A stretch of 64,000 nt of DNA from Phytoseiulus persimilis. Its lineage: Eukaryota > Arthropoda > Arachnida > Mesostigmata > Phytoseiidae. The notes beneath the pieces were generated by a model. That model was not told where the DNA came from, ran no database searches, and saw only the letters and a list, made by a program, of their open reading frames with translations. Shown here piece by piece: positions 13,201 to 27,800 of this stretch (the first letter of the stretch is position 1; every line of letters begins with the position of its first letter). Both the position numbers and the translations under genes were made by a program. The DNA lies in assembly GCA_037576195.1 (NCBI GenBank), contig CM075101.1, positions 51,212,001-51,276,000 on the forward strand, read 5' to 3'.

Positions 13201-16200
13201 CGCATTCTTTCCGAGCGCACTCTGTGAGCCCTGTCAACCATCGTTCCTTCCGAGTCTTTCCAAGAGGCACTGCGATTCCAACACTGAATTTTCTTGGACT
13301 CACGTTCCCGCCCTCGTGGGGAAGTTCTCGCTGTCACCTGGCGAAGCTCGTGCGTTCACGATGAACCGCCCCCACAAACTCAGAAACAATCCATTCGAAA
13401 TTTTTGGAACAGAATCCCTTTCCTTCTGCGTTTGTCGCCTTGGCATTTCGGAGAGCTTGGCTTCCAGCATTGGCCCGGGGAACAGCAAACGACTAAGGTG
13501 ATACAAACTCGCGGTGACTGGATCACATGTCGTCGAACTCGTGTCAGCGCCCACAACTTTGAATTGTGTTCTTGTCGCAACATTGAGGTCCCGCGCACCT
13601 CCTCCACCAGCAGATACGGACGAGCACGGTTGTGCTGTGTCTCTCTCTCGAGTCTGTGTCCACTCGAGCCAGCTCCCATGAGAAGTCAGACGAGAAGGCC
13701 CATGAAATTTGCTGATCTGAGCGCCCGGACCGGAACTAAGATAACTTCCCTTGACACACATCCCTAATAAGCCCCCTCCGCATCTCTCCTCGTCCTTATC
13801 CCGAGTCCGACCGGCTCTCAGAGTCAACCAATCTTTCGCCAACAGAGCTAGCCCTACGACCGTATCTTGTATCTGAAGCCAGCATCAACAAATCGTGTCT
13901 GAGTCAACGCATCTGGACAGCCGTTATGTCTTGGACACGTGCCCACTGGCTGCGAGTCCGTTACCTAGCCTTGCTATATTCCTCCCAACGAAATGATCTG
14001 CCCTCTCTGTTGCAAGCTCTGTCAGAGCACAGACACCCGAAAACATCTCAGAACCCTCAGGCGGACCTAGTTTCCCCCGTTTTAGGGAAATAGCCTCACA
14101 TTCTCCGTTCGACACGTTGAGTTGGACACGAGTCAAGATAGAATCTCGCTCTGACCAAATGTATACAAAGACCCAACGGAACGCCTGCTGAGCAAAATTG
14201 ATTCGTTGTATCCAGGAAACGGCTGTGACGATTTTTGTCACAACGAGTCCACCATCCTCCTGGAAGTTAGCTGAAGCTTCACACTCGTCTCTATTTCCAG
14301 CAGCACAGAACTCCTCGTCACAACTCGTCTGGGTTCGGTGATGAAGTCTTCTTTCGAACTTGAGTAAGGCAGTCGAGTAAGCGGAGGAGATATCAGAGAA
14401 GAGTCGGAACGAACACATCCGGGTGAGCGATGTGCGCATTGCTCACAACATGGAGTCGCTTAACCAGAGGCTTGTTGGAGTTCTAATTCGGATCTCCTCT
14501 TCTCCTGATATCGAGGCGATTCCTTCTCGGTCTGACAAAATCATTCACTGCGCTGAATCAACATTCGGACATAGCATATGCCGATGGAAGACAGATGAGC
14601 ATTCCTCCCGCACGGTGACTGCGCTCATTATTCATATTTGATATTTGGCGTGAGCTTCTGGACGGGGTCAGGAGAGAGTCTTCCTTCCCTGCCCCATCCC
14701 CCCGATTTTCAAGGTACTGTCCATGATGGAGCAGGTTGGCAGCTCTGGTTCTCGCCAATCCATCGGATTCAGAAAGTAATGTCGACTGCGTACCTTCCTA
14801 GATGAACAGCCTCCGCTTTTAGAGCGCCCCCGGAACCTTTGTCGAGCCAGACAATGCGATCGAATCGGTTGGCTCTCATATTATCGGTTCCGAACCATCG
14901 GGTTCCGACAAAAAAACGCGGTTCTTTCTCCATGGGATCAATTCGGATCCCACCTTCTTGCTCCGTAGTTTCGCGCTCGACTTATTGAGGGACCCGACGG
15001 AGTTAGTGCCGGAGCTCACTCATACATTCCTATCGAGCGGTGAGTCGAAAGCCACACGCGGTTTTCTCGAAGGTTTTGAAGAATTATTTGGACCTACGTT
15101 CATGAGTCCCGGTGTCTCTTAATTTCTGCTCCAATATCGATCATGACTCCTTGGAAAAGCGGCGACATATTCTTGCCGACCAGGTTCCTCTTTGAGTGAC
15201 ACAGTGGACGACAAGCATCCTGAGGTTGGAATCTCAAAACAGCTCGAGAAAGGATTTGTCCTCGCCCATATCCGGGAACTCACTGTTCGCGACGCGGGAA
15301 ACAATGTTTTCCACGGGTGTCTCGTTTTCCCGAGGAGTCTCTCAGACATTCAAGATAGCAGCGGCAGTGGTTTACGCATCCGAAGCTTTGTGGAACAGCA
15401 TTTCTTCGAGCAGGTCGCCTTGCTCGATATATGCGTACTAGAGAGATACTAGACGTGAGTTAGAAGGAGACCCTTGCTGTTCCGTATCGTGGAATGGTCC
15501 AGCTGTACCGAGAGATTGGAGCTTTGCGAAGGTTGAACGAGTTGTGGTTCGATGTCGTCAGACATCCGATAGCTCCTCTCCGAGTCCGAGCCGTTTCCAA
15601 CAGTGAAACCTGAACGTCTACTTCGTCCATCCGATCGACTGTTTTAGGGGATGGCAATGCTGTTGTACCATGAGCTCACCGGTTTCATCCGGGTTCCGCG
15701 ATCAGCAGTGAAATCTCAGAACTCGGTACTTGCATTGGATTCGCGTCAGTCATCAATGAGTTGAGCTTGGCCTCGAGCAGGTTCCGCCTCAGAATGTTCA
15801 CAGAGATTTCGAGCTGGCAGTGAGGAATTCTCAGAACAAGCAAGGAAGATGATGCTAGTTTCACCTCCCTATCAGATCTAACAAGCTCCGAAAGCATGTC
15901 GGGATGGATTATCTACGGGCTGTACGCTGGAAGGGGAGTGACCGCTCTCCTTTCGACCATATCTAAGCCGCTAGTGGGTATTTTTTGAATCTGATTTTTT
16001 TCGTGATCGTCAGATTCGTGACCATGTCAGGGAGAACTTCCAACAACCTGTACGAGACGAGTGACGCATGGATTACAACAGTAATCAGAAAGCCACTGAA
16101 GGCCGATTCTCTCAATTTGAATACGGATCGCCTGTCAGCTTGCTAACTCAATTCAGTTGGAGTTAATTCTTCGTTTCAAATAGGAGAACCTACGACCAAC

Positions 16201-19200
16201 TCAGATCTTCAACAATTCACAACCTCTCCAACTTCCTAATTTTAGCGCGTGCTCTGTCGGAACCGGCATAGCTCTGCTTTCTTCATCGCTGCAGGATTGT
16301 CGGCCTTCGGAGAAACGCTCCGCGCGTGGAAGTCTCATCCAATTCTCGACGGGCGGTGAGAGTGCTCAGCTTTCCGACTTCACAGAGTTGACTCAAGGCG
16401 GAGTCGGATCACGACGTCAACAAATACTTTTCCGACCGTTCCATGCTGCGCGGCTGGTTCTCGACCCGGACGGAGTCGTGTTCGATAGTGCGCAGCGTGT
16501 TCCGAGTCCCACCCACGACCGAGAATCAGGCGCTCGCCAGCATCGAGAATCACTGCGTCCGAAAAGGAGTTCCATCATCCTGGAAATTTTGGTTGTTGAT
16601 TGAAAGCGACATGATTCCCTCGCTCAGGAGAGCGCATTCTCTGTTGCTCCCGAATAGGAGCGGAACCCCGAGTTCGCTCCTGGTGGTGATCGAGTTCCTG
16701 GTGACCGGTGGTTTATCAACAACAACCCTGGAACAAGAAGCATGGTTGAATGGTTCTGGACGATTTCGGGTAAAGTCCCGTCCACAACGTCCCTCAGAGC
16801 CGGCTCGCAAAGCTCGAGCTGGCCGGGCGACTTGCGGTCCGAGTGGTCTATGGCAGCAACATCAACTTAGCTGTGGCAACAACAACAACAAATTACATGT
16901 CAAAGCCAAGAATGGGTGGAAGGGTTCGCGGGGGACTTGCTTTGCTGCCTCGAGGGTCAATTGATCTCTCGATGTCTATGAGAAGGAAGAAAGCGGTTCG
17001 GTTTCGTGTTGCAGGTCTTCTTTCTTCCTGACGGAGCTTCCTCCTCAGTTGCTCCCTCCGCGGCCGAACGGCACGCACGGATCCCGCAAAGTGGTCGCAG
17101 ACGATCTGCGCTCGCTCCTCGCTGGCTCTACCCAACCGAAATATCTTGCCGGGGCCCTCGCCGTGGATATTCTTTCCTCCCTCAGAGCATCGCTTGCTCG
17201 TCCGCCCACTATCTTGCACTCTCCCGGACAAAGCCATCTCTAATGGAAGACAACCCCACCTAGGCGCTCTCTCGGTATCAATTAACAATGACATCGCAAC
17301 CAACGAGAATTCTCGATCATCAATCTGAACCACCGCCATTATTAATGTTGTCGTAGCTGTTCTTGATGTGCTACGAGTAAACATGGAAGTTCAGAGGCGC
17401 GTGACCCTTCTGACGCTTTGCGTCATGAATTCCGATCCGTGGAGGCGGTCCATGGGCTCCGATCACTGTGCGCACGCGGCTCATAATGCGAGATCAGGTG
17501 ATCGCGAAGGTCGTCGTCACAGAGGAGTCGGCGGCTGGAGAGAATGCCCACCCACGGAGCGGCTAAATAGACTTTTCATGTAGCCCTCAGCCCATGCGAC
17601 CCTCGTTGATTTATGGTGGCCGAGCTAAATGGGGTAAATTGGGTTTTAGAGAATGAGCCACTCCGCCTTTCGCTCCCAACCTTCTCGACAGTCGGGCTGC
17701 TCTGCGCTTAATCACACTCGTTCCACCGCGAGGTGCACCAAACGGAGCGACTGCGCGGGCTCGTCTGCTGCAAAGAGCGAAAAGTCAACATCAACCTGTC
17801 AACACGACCTAACAAATCGAAGCGAGTTCCCTCCCAGAAGGTCTACGTCAGACACATAAACCGTACGGCCTGGTCATATCTAATACAAAAGTACCGGGGA
17901 GCACCTCGTCATCCTCTCCTGGATCTGATTTCGCTCGCTGCTCGTAATCATGAAGCTCACGAGTCCGGGGGACCTGTACGTTCGGAGCGTCGCTCCATCG
18001 AAACGAGCACAGTGTGGAGTCATTCTATCCTAATCAGTGTTACGACTCAATATATTGAAACTCCAGAGCGATCGGTCCAAGCCGGCCGGAGCCGAAGTAC
18101 GTTCCTGCAGCTGACGGACAGGAAGCTCAGATCCAGGTTCTTAAGGGAATGGCATTCCACTCCACCTGCAGTATCGGTCGGAATCAGCGTGAACGACCAG
18201 TGATCAGGACTCAGAGCAGGACAATGAGGTGAAAGTAATTCGATCGCTTCGGAAACTCTGAATCTCAGGAGCACACCCGGTCGGACGACTCAGCAATGTC
18301 TCCATTTGTTTCGACAACCGTCAGGAAGCAAGGCGACTGACTGAGTTTGGGAAGCTCAGCGATTGGAGAACGTTCTTGAGGAGACTGCACGTCGTATCTC
18401 CTAGTGTTCCGTTCCTCGGGACGAGCTTGTCGCAGTCTTTCGGAACTGGGTTCGTCTCGATGATGGGGTTCATGTAGCCTCCAGTTAATAGTTGTTGATT
18501 TGAACGGTGGGGATCTGTGGACCGTTCCGGTACAACCAAGAGCAAAGTTGAAATCAACGTTTCCATCATCATCTACATCAACGAGACCCAACAGCGGTCT
18601 CGGAATTGTTTCGTGCTTTTCTCAAACAGCTGAATGAGGAGCACATTGCGGAGAGATCGCATGATGACGGAAAGTCGGTCGTACAGTCATGTGGCTCCTA
18701 TTCAGCCTCAGCAGCAGTCTAGTGAGAGTCAAACGTTGAGTCGTTCCTGCTTATCTCGCCCCTGAATTCTGATGTCTTCAACATTGCTGAATCTGTATCT
18801 CTGACAAGACAAGAATACGAATGTAGTATTTTGGGAATCGGGGGAAGTTATTAATGAAACTACCTCAGCCTGGAGCTCCGCCTGCCAACGCGGTCAGATT
18901 GGCCTCCGATCCTGTTTCCCGTTGCTCTCCTGTCTCTGACCGTCTCGATGTTCCCTTCACTTTCGGCTCCGTCAGAAGTCGGTCCCTTCCGTGTCGTCTG
19001 CAAGGCATCACAATGAAACCGAAGTACCAACAGAACCATACGTCATGAAATGACATACCGTGCCGATGTAATCTTCCAATTTGTACGCGCTATCGAGTCT
19101 TCCACTCCAGTCTCAATGACACCTCACGCGGGTCACTCCGTTGTCGGTTTCAGAAGAAACTCGTTATTCTCTACCGTAATCAGATGGGAGGAAAACAAGG

Positions 19201-19593
19201 AAGTTCCAGAGGTTTCCACACAGTCATCTATGTCAGCCATTATATTTGCGACGGTCACAAGATCACCAATCAGGGATGAAGGAAAATGTCATTTTTTGAG
19301 CTATCCTCATCGACCGATCAAATTTCACGGTAATCGTTCCATCATTCTCCGAGTCCCTTGTGGACCGAGGATAGAGTGTAGACAAGAATGTTCACGGCAC
19401 GGGCTCAGACCGAATGTACAGCGTGATCAGCACAGGTCGGATTGATGGTTGCCCTGAAATCCCGCAGATAACGAACCTTTTTCTCGATTTCCTCTGAGAA
19501 AAGTGCATCAAATAACAAACTTATCACATAATGAAATGATCGAATTACGAACTTGTCGAAAAACGAGCTCATCTGACGCGCTTCTTTTGGGGG

Positions 19594-19637
19594 TTAGGGT
19601 AGTTTGGATGGGATTTTAGGGTAGTTTGGGTGAGAGA
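19594..19637 (+). repeat. Two-copy tandem of a TTAGGGTAGTTTGG unit
   Basis: TTAGGGTAGTTTGGATGGGAT is followed at once by TTAGGGTAGTTTGGGTGAGA, a period of about 22 bases. The words resemble telomere-type TTAGGG, but there are only two interrupted copies. Confidence 0.7.
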
Positions 19638-22600
19638 TAGTCAGGTGAAGCCTTGTGAGACAATAATTCGCAGAATCTTCACTCTGACATTCTGAATGAG
19701 CTCCACGCTCAGCCACCGAGAACGATCGTTCTTCCAGCATTGTGCAGCGACTCGGATTTCATGTAACGGGCCGGATCTCAGGTAGCGGCGCAGTTACAAT
19801 TCTAAGCTGTTTTCCACCTCTATCGGCAAACGAATCTATTTCCGGCTGCTATTGCGTGCAGTGGATGCTCCCTGTTTGAGTAGCTGTGCAAGTCAATGAG
19901 AGCGAACATACCAATGAGTCCACGCCTGCTCTCGATGAGAATAGCAACGTATCGTTCAGGAGAAGCCCTCCTCGCCGAGACAAAGACGTGAACACGATCT
20001 AAACTGCGTGGCACGGAATTTCGCCCTCAAGTGTCCAGACTCTGGTCCTCGGGAACACAAGTTTCCCTAAATCGACAAGCCGGAAAAAAACTCGCATGGA
20101 GGCACTCTTCCGAAGTGGGACTTTCATTAGAATTCTACTCAATCCCGGGTGATTCTTCCATCTCTTTCGAACGCCCGCATTCTTCCAATCCTCGGGCTCT
20201 AGTTCGGCCCGTCGACTGTATCATGGTATCATGTTCCGTTTTGCTGAAGGTCCGACGTTTTCCGAAGCATCAGCAAGGGTTCCGATTCTCGTGCCCCGAA
20301 AAGGTTCGTGACATCAGTTCTCTCTTCGTCGTACTCCGGAGATGTCGGATGCACCATGATGACTGCTCGTCTACGACAGCGAGAACGCGGGAGAGAGAGA
20401 AATCGCCAAAACAGCCATGGTTACTTCTCGTTTCGAGGACCTCACTCGTGGACCTCGAGCGGACATTTGCACAATTGTGCAGCTGTGCTGCGCATAATGG
20501 TCGGCAGTTCTGCTTCGGACAACGTGATGACAACTGGACGAACTTTTCGGTAAGCGCTGCACGTGAGAGAATCGTCGAGACTGCTTGTCCAAAACGGCAT
20601 CACATTTCCTCCCTCATTCGCGTTCTCCCTCCGAGCTCAAGGGGTTACTTCACATTGAAATGAAGAGTGCTCTCCATCTGACTTCCTCATCATGCTCGAG
20701 ATATCAGAGCGATCTCCTCCACTCTGCTTCGTCTAAATAATTCGTCAAACGATCAATCTCTCCGTCCCGTTCCTTACCTCCGATGTGAGCGGCATTCTGA
20801 TGCAGAAAGTTCCGGAGAGGATGCCGATATTGTCGTTGATGCCGAGTGGCCGAATCGGAGAAGCGGCAAACGAGCGACGTCCTGTCTATTTCTAGCTTAC
20901 TTTTTTTCTCCCCTCGTCGGGGATGTCGGCGACATGCCAGAGATACTGCACCCTCGTGCCTATTCATAGCCGATGCCCTCTATGCAGTGAAGTCCTCAGT
21001 AGAGAGACTCAGCGCACGTTTCCTCAGTATACGGGCAAAAAATATCGCGCTAGCTGCCTTTAGCAGTTCTCCGTGCGTCCCCGGCCAGCAACGCCTGTTT
21101 CCGGCGCCAGTGGGGACAGAGGCGACTTTGCCGGCTGATGCTGTGACTACGAAGTCACTCGGAAGCTCATGGAGGGAAAGGAGCATGAAAATCGATCGAT
21201 GGCCCCGAATCGACTCGTGGGTATTCGTCTCGCCCCCAACGTCATGCCGGAAAGTTTGTGAGCCGACATCAAGAACTCTTGAGCCGTCCTCGAATCCTTC
21301 TTCAGTTGATTGCTTCGAATTCATAGCTTGGACGTTTCGGGGTTGATCATCGACGTCAATAAGGTTGTTCGCCTGACGTGATTCCCTTCTCTGGCTTGAT
21401 CCCCCTGCTGGAGTTTTTTATTCTCGCCGGTCTCTATGCAATACGATGCGAGAATTGTGAGTGCAGAGTGACGCAACGCAACAACACCTCCGGGCCTCCG
21501 TATGCCTCAGCCTTGTGAGCTCGGGAAGGGGAATCGAGATTTGAGCGTGAACTTCTTCCGATGATATCCTGAGATTTCGTTGTCATCCATTGAGTCAAAT
21601 AAGACCATCGAGGTCCCAGTTTCCAGATCTGGTTTCTGAAAGAACCTCGTGCTTCGGTGGCACGAGAGCCCGCCGTGGTACATGAGCGATTCCGAAGCCC
21701 ACTCTCGTCCCTGACTCGCAGGGCGGAACTCGAAGCCAACTACGCCGTTGTCCGAAGCTGTCGCCGCAGTCACATTCCTCAGTGACTTGGTCAACTGATG
21801 TTTCCAATGAGGTTCCCATTCTCCGAATGACTTCGCATCGCGCTTGAAGTGGAATCCTCCACCTCGATTCCGATTTGATCGGGATCGAGGAAAGGAACAA
21901 GCCTTCAAGAACACCAGCGGGGTCCGAAGTCTTGGAGCGTGAAACGACGCAACTCCTGCATCCGCTTGCGCGAAATCGAAATGGATCCCTTCATTCGCCG
22001 ATGTGGCCGCATCATCGAGACTCATTCCATCCTAACGATGCGGATAGCCGATCGATCGAGCAAACGGAGTGCGTCAAATGGGGCTTCCGAACTTGAGTCT
22101 CATTTACGATGCTCCTGGGTTCTGCGACTGAGCACTAGACCCGCTACACTCAAACATGATCCATCCATGGACGAATAATGCACAAGTGGCAAGCGTTCCA
22201 AATGTCTCCGAGTGTCCCGTCAATGCCATCCGTATGCCACCGAACCTGTGGAATAAGAAGAGTTTCCATTCCTCCCAGTTAGAAGTTGACAGTCGAGTTT
22301 TTGCTATCTACGAGGAGCTGTTCGCAGCCCGAATGCTTTGATCGAAATTCGCAGCAATCATTCAAGCTGGAAGGGCAACACCACCTATGTGTCCTATACA
22401 CCTAATTCGAAAGGATGAGTTCCTGTCGTTAATCTGCAAGGACATGGATAGAGAACGCTCGAGTGGCATCGCAGCCGATGGGACGGCAGAGAGATTAGAG
22501 CGGGGTCTGAGTCAGTCATGTAGATCCGCATCGCCACGTGGGCCCTGTCGGAAGTGGGGGCGGGACCTAATGATAATCCCTCTCGGACTATATCAACCCC

Positions 22601-24609
22601 ATGAAAACACAGCCCTCCATCAAACTCGTTCGCCCGAGCCAAAAATTTCCTCATCTTTTGTGAGTGTGAATTTCGTCTAGAATCCGTGATTGATGCCATG
22701 AGAACCGGGTTGATCCAAGACAGCCGACTCAAACCTGTGATGCAATTATGTGTGGGGTCGGCGGCGGTGTATCCGTTTTTCATTCGGAGAAGAGGAGAGG
22801 CTTTGATGATGATCAAGATCATCGCCCCGAGCTCTTCATGACGAAATCGAAGTGGTTTTCATGCGTGTGACGATTTCTCTGATACGACTGAATCTTCGCG
22901 AAACTTTCTGTCCATCGGAGCAAAATACAATCCATACTTCCCAATATTGACGAAGAGTTTCTTGAGGAGGGGGTCCCCCCCTGGATACGTCACTGTGTTG
23001 GGAGCCGGCGGAGATCGGACGATTTCCGGATACATACTCTCCTAGCCCTCGGGGGAGACGTCGGAAGAGTGCTCAGATGTGATACCCACGGCCTGCTTCC
23101 TCCCCGGATGAGACAATGAACCTCCTCATTTGACGCAACTTGGAGACTTCGTAGCTACGCCGAGCACCCGTTACAGGATTGAAGCGCTCCATCAAGAGTG
23201 TGGTTCGCACTCACGCAAACGCACTGACGACCGAAAGAATGTGGCGTTGAGGAGGAGCAAATTTCGCACGCTCATGGAGTTACTGTTGGGACCCGGGGGA
23301 ACCGGATTAGGGTAATGCAGCCGCCGCGGAGGCCTCTTTTCAGGAGCACAATGGGGCCGTCATGAATGAAATGACTCGCGTCAGTTACCACACTCGCTCC
23401 GCTATCCAGAACGCGTGACAGAACTGTCAAACTTTGAGCGTTGCAACAAGCTGTCACCAAGATACGCTCGACTTTCTTCGAAAGCTGATCAGTCTCACCG
23501 ATCATGAGCGCTGTGAGCCGCATGGTTCGTCCCAGGAACTTTACTCATATCCTGAGTTTGGGATGGTGACGGGTTGTTCATCAAAGCGGGCATCGTAGTG
23601 ATCATCATCAGCATGATTGTCTTCGTCATTTCCAAGGAGCGAATTTTGCGGGAGTAAATCGGCCCCGACACAAGCGATTCGATCGCGAACGTAGGGAATC
23701 CGAGGGTGGAATAACCCATGAGCCTATGGGTGCTCCGCGGGCAGAGAATTTGGACTCCTGAGGCTATCAGGGAACTCGTTAAAGGCAGAATCCCATGCAA
23801 CGGTGTTTCCGAGGTGAAGGACGAGGGAAGCAGCGGAAATCCCGTTGTTCTGGCACGGTACTCGTATGAAGGAGAGATCCAATGACCGTAGTCCTGAGTC
23901 CGTCCCTGGGGGTACTAGTGAACCATCCAGTTTCTGTCGTCGGTGTCACACTCTGCAAGTATCTCGTCCAAACAACGCGTTTGGCTGGGATCGAATCTTT
24001 CATTAGATTCGTGGCTCGTAATGATCTCGACCAACTCTGCTATTTCACCTGTAAGCATAAGCTGGAGTTACTTCTGAAACGTGATCATTTCGCGCATTCG
24101 GAGCAGACTGTATTCCACGAGCGGTGTGATACCGCTGAGCCAGACGGATCCGCTTCAGCAGAAGGGGTTTCGAGAACATGGCTCACCGAAACGAATCGTT
24201 GAGCTCTCGCGCGCTTGCCGACGAGGCTGGACGGAGCAAGAACACACTGGAAAAACACACCTGACTCTGTGTAAGAAATCATCCGTAGCGGGGCTCCTGA
24301 TGTTCCCGGAGTTTGCCGCCGCTTCGTGCTAAATCCCGCCCTGCTCCGTTCTTGGACTTGATCGGCCCTCGTGATGGAGACGAGGTCCACTACGACAACT
24401 CCCCGGAAAACGAGAAACTTGAACCTTGTCTCATTTGTTCAAACTCGATCTGAGTCAGACGGAGAACGGAGTCGGAAGATTTGCATCTCGACCTCAAGTA
24501 TCCGAAGACGTCTTGGTCTGTTTTGATTCTACAGTTTTTCCGTTTACTTGCTGGGGACGACACGACTGACCCGGCGCCAGCGAGTCCGTCTAGCCATTGG
24601 GGGTCTCGG

Positions 24610-24897
24610 ATGTGCCGGATTTTGGCGGTCTTCATTGTATTGTCTACGTTTCAATACACGCCGTTTGTCGCAGGTGCTGGAGCCCGAGTCGCTTCCAAAA
24701 TCGAGAATGAAGTTCCTCCGAGAGCATCATCAGAGGGTCGTCACCAGTCGCTGCCTCGACAGTGCTCTAGAATTTCGAGGAATCGTCTCGAGAGGTTGAA
24801 GGCCAGGTGCCATTTGGAAGCCGGAGAGCCTTGCTCCGAATTCGCACCTAAACGAACTCGCTGTATGTCTCGGACCGCGCGAAAAAAATTGAAATAG
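24610..24897 (+). CDS. Possible small secreted protein
   Basis: A 95-residue open frame whose first 25 residues look like a signal peptide: MCR, then the hydrophobic ILAVFIVLSTF, then small residues up to AGAGA. The rest is basic, with four cysteines in its second half, and ends ARKKLK. No family recognised. The frame is also open upstream of this ATG, so the start is a choice made from the signal-like segment. Could be chance. Confidence 0.22.
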   Translation: MCRILAVFIVLSTFQYTPFVAGAGARVASKIENEVPPRASSEGRHQSLPRQCSRISRNRLERLKARCHLEAGEPCSEFAPKRTRCMSRTARKKLK

Positions 24898-27800
24898 AAA
24901 CAACTCAAGCCCTCGACGATAAATCCAGCGTTATTCATCCGATATAGGAGGAATTCGGGCTGCGCCACTGAAAATTTCTCAGGATACTAGACGCATCTGT
25001 TGTGTCCTTGTCAGTATTAGCAGATGGACTCGGGTTGCTGTGATTCTGGATCATTTAACGACCAACACGATTTCCCAGGGAGAAATGTTTTACTATAGAT
25101 AGTCGAACTCACCTGATAACGATAAGCTCCATTCGATGTGTCGTTAACTAACACATAGGGTCGGTGCCAATCTTTCAGATCTTGCTCAGAGTTCGCTCCA
25201 TACGATCCACGGGTCTTCTGCAGCCCGTATTCCGTGCTTAACATTTTCGGATGAGATCTCGGAAAAACAGTCGGAAGGAACTGATGAGACGAACTCTGAG
25301 TGCACTCGAGAAGAGTTGGAGATTGGACGATCCGAGGGCGGAATATTTGACGACAGGGATATCTAGAGGTTCAGCTTGGCTTCTTGAACGTCGGCACATC
25401 TCGTCATCTTAGAATGAAGACAATGCCCTTCTCCCCGGTTCATCATGCTCTGACTCAATGCAAATGTTTCCCAGCGGTTCCACCATTGTTCCTCAATTTT
25501 AGAGCGGGAACGTAGAGCGGGAAAGAAAATGAAGAACACCGCACGATGAACGAAACTGCAGAAAGACTGAAAAGGATGGGTGTACGGCATCAAGGCGAGT
25601 GTGGCAACGACCAGCAACGAGGGAACGACAAGGGAAGCGCTATGAAAAGAACGGATCGAGCTGTTAGAAAGGAACAAGAAGCGAGACGGGACGGAAACTC
25701 ACACAAGAGAGGATTTTAGCCAAGCGTGAATACATTCCCTCAAGAGCTAACTTCGCAGAACTAGACGGACTTCACGAAGCGTATGGAGCGGCGCCCTGGA
25801 CTTCCCTTCCTTGGTATCAAGTGCTTGGCTTCTCAGCTCTCGCTTCGAGCAGCAGCGGGGACAGGCTTAAATGATGCGTGTGATTCGTCCGTTGTGAGCC
25901 TTAGGGGCAAAGGATTAGATTACGTGTGAAACTCTGCTCATTTGATTCCAAGCTCAGAATTCGGAGTACTGCCAAACAAATTCGTTCGAACACTTCCTCA
26001 CGAAAGCTCTGCTGGTTTAGGGCGAGCCGGAGAAGAAACGGAAGCGGACGAAAGAGGAAGGAATGCAGAACATTGAGGAGAAACAAAAGCTGCGGCTTAC
26101 CCCCCGTACTTTTGATCATCGTTCGAGATTCGGAAGACAAGAGTTTCCACCAGGATCGAACTTTTCTTCGATTCTGAATATTGTGAGCCTCGAGGAGCCT
26201 GCGTTTGCTCAGACCTTGACCCTAGTTCCAGCTACCTCTCGCCTGACGGAAATATCGGAAGAGGTCATCTGTCCTCGTTCAAACACGCACACGCGAGCAG
26301 CGCGAGGAATGCCAATGCTGAATGTGCTTTGAGTGCACGGCTCCGATCCCGCCGGAAAATTCCATCAGGGTCATTCAGCTCCTGGAAATGTCACGATCCT
26401 AGATTGCTTTCATCTTGGTATGTCTCGGCAATAATCCTATCAGTCCCATCGCGCAGAATCAATGATGTTCCCTGAAGAGGGCAACTCCTGCTTCTTAGAT
26501 CCTTCTTACATATCAGCGCTTGTGCAACAGCTCCCACGCCATTTTTTCCCGATAGAACAACTGGAGGCTCGTAATATGTCCCAACCAAGTGATATAAGGT
26601 CGCTACCCGAAAGGGAGATTCCGAGAGGAACAATGTCATAATTACCCGTTTGTGCTGTTCCCGGAAGGTTCTGCTGTCACGAACAGAGACCCTCGGCTCG
26701 TGCAGAATGCATCCGTGCGTCGGAACATACGCGCCCAAAATGCCTGAGTGCGTTGCCATAATTTCGAACACACCTGGGATGCTGAGGAGCGAGCTGCACG
26801 ATACGGAAGATTTGAGTCTTCGGAAGCTGGCCCTCGAGCTTTCTGGTATTTCGTCACATAACTTCGTCTACCATTGCTCCGAGTCATTTTCATGGCTGGA
26901 GCGAGTATCTCAATGACCAATTCACCAGCCTGTGTTTCATTAGCAAGAATCACTCATGACTTCGGCCCAGATCTTGGGGGGAGCTTCGAAGAGCGCATTC
27001 CCACGTGTTCGAAGGACGAAAGTTCCATACCGCAATGAACTCAAGTCCCATGATCCGTTCTCGAGTCAGATCATAGGTCTTGGAGGCGCGTTCTTGTGTG
27101 GATGTGATCATACTCCATTATTCAGCATGGAGACACGCAGCGTTGGATCCTCGGGGCTAACAATGAGCCATGCTCATTATCGAACTGATCGGTGAAGATA
27201 TGCGGGTTTGAGTAGACGCTGCTCACGGACTCGGAAATTTAGCGCAATCTGATGCTTGGAGTCGACGCAAATCTCGAGCGGCTTCGATCCATGTGGATCA
27301 CGATGAGGCCCGGGACTCGAGACCCATCGGCTCAGTCCCCAAACTGAGAGGTAATCAAGAACTCGCTGGTATCGGCAAGGTGTAGCCGATTCAGTATTTT
27401 ATCTGGGCCTCGGGCCGACAACGCTGTCCCTTGTTTTGGAAGTGTACTGATGGCGGACAGGCGTTGCCTCCTATTTAGTGTCATCAGTAGAGCTCCAATC
27501 TGACCGGACATTTTTCTTTGCGAAGAACGTACATTTGTCCCGCGGACATCCTGCCTGAAACCAGAGAAGAAGGCGGACATGCAAATTTTGGACTTTCTCC
27601 GGATAAATCTCTCAGATCGGACTGGCTTAGGTGCCGCCAGAGGCTCTTCCCTGGTCGAAAAGTGGGTCCAGATTAACTGTATCGATAGAGCCTCTCCATG
27701 TTTGATCGTGACAAACTATGTCTCCTGTCCGAAAAAAGGTTCTTGTACATGGAAAAGGATGGCTCCACTCCTACATTAGAGAGGATGGCGCGCTTGAAAA

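Noticed and set aside
19594..19637. Interstitial telomere repeat.
   Set aside because: Only two TTAGGG words separated by 16 bases, whereas arthropod telomeres are typically TTAGG arrays; better described as a two-copy minisatellite.
24390..24968. Several overlapping frames on both strands around a possible secreted protein.
   Set aside because: Only the plus-strand frame with the signal-like segment was kept, at low confidence; the others have no start, splice or composition support.
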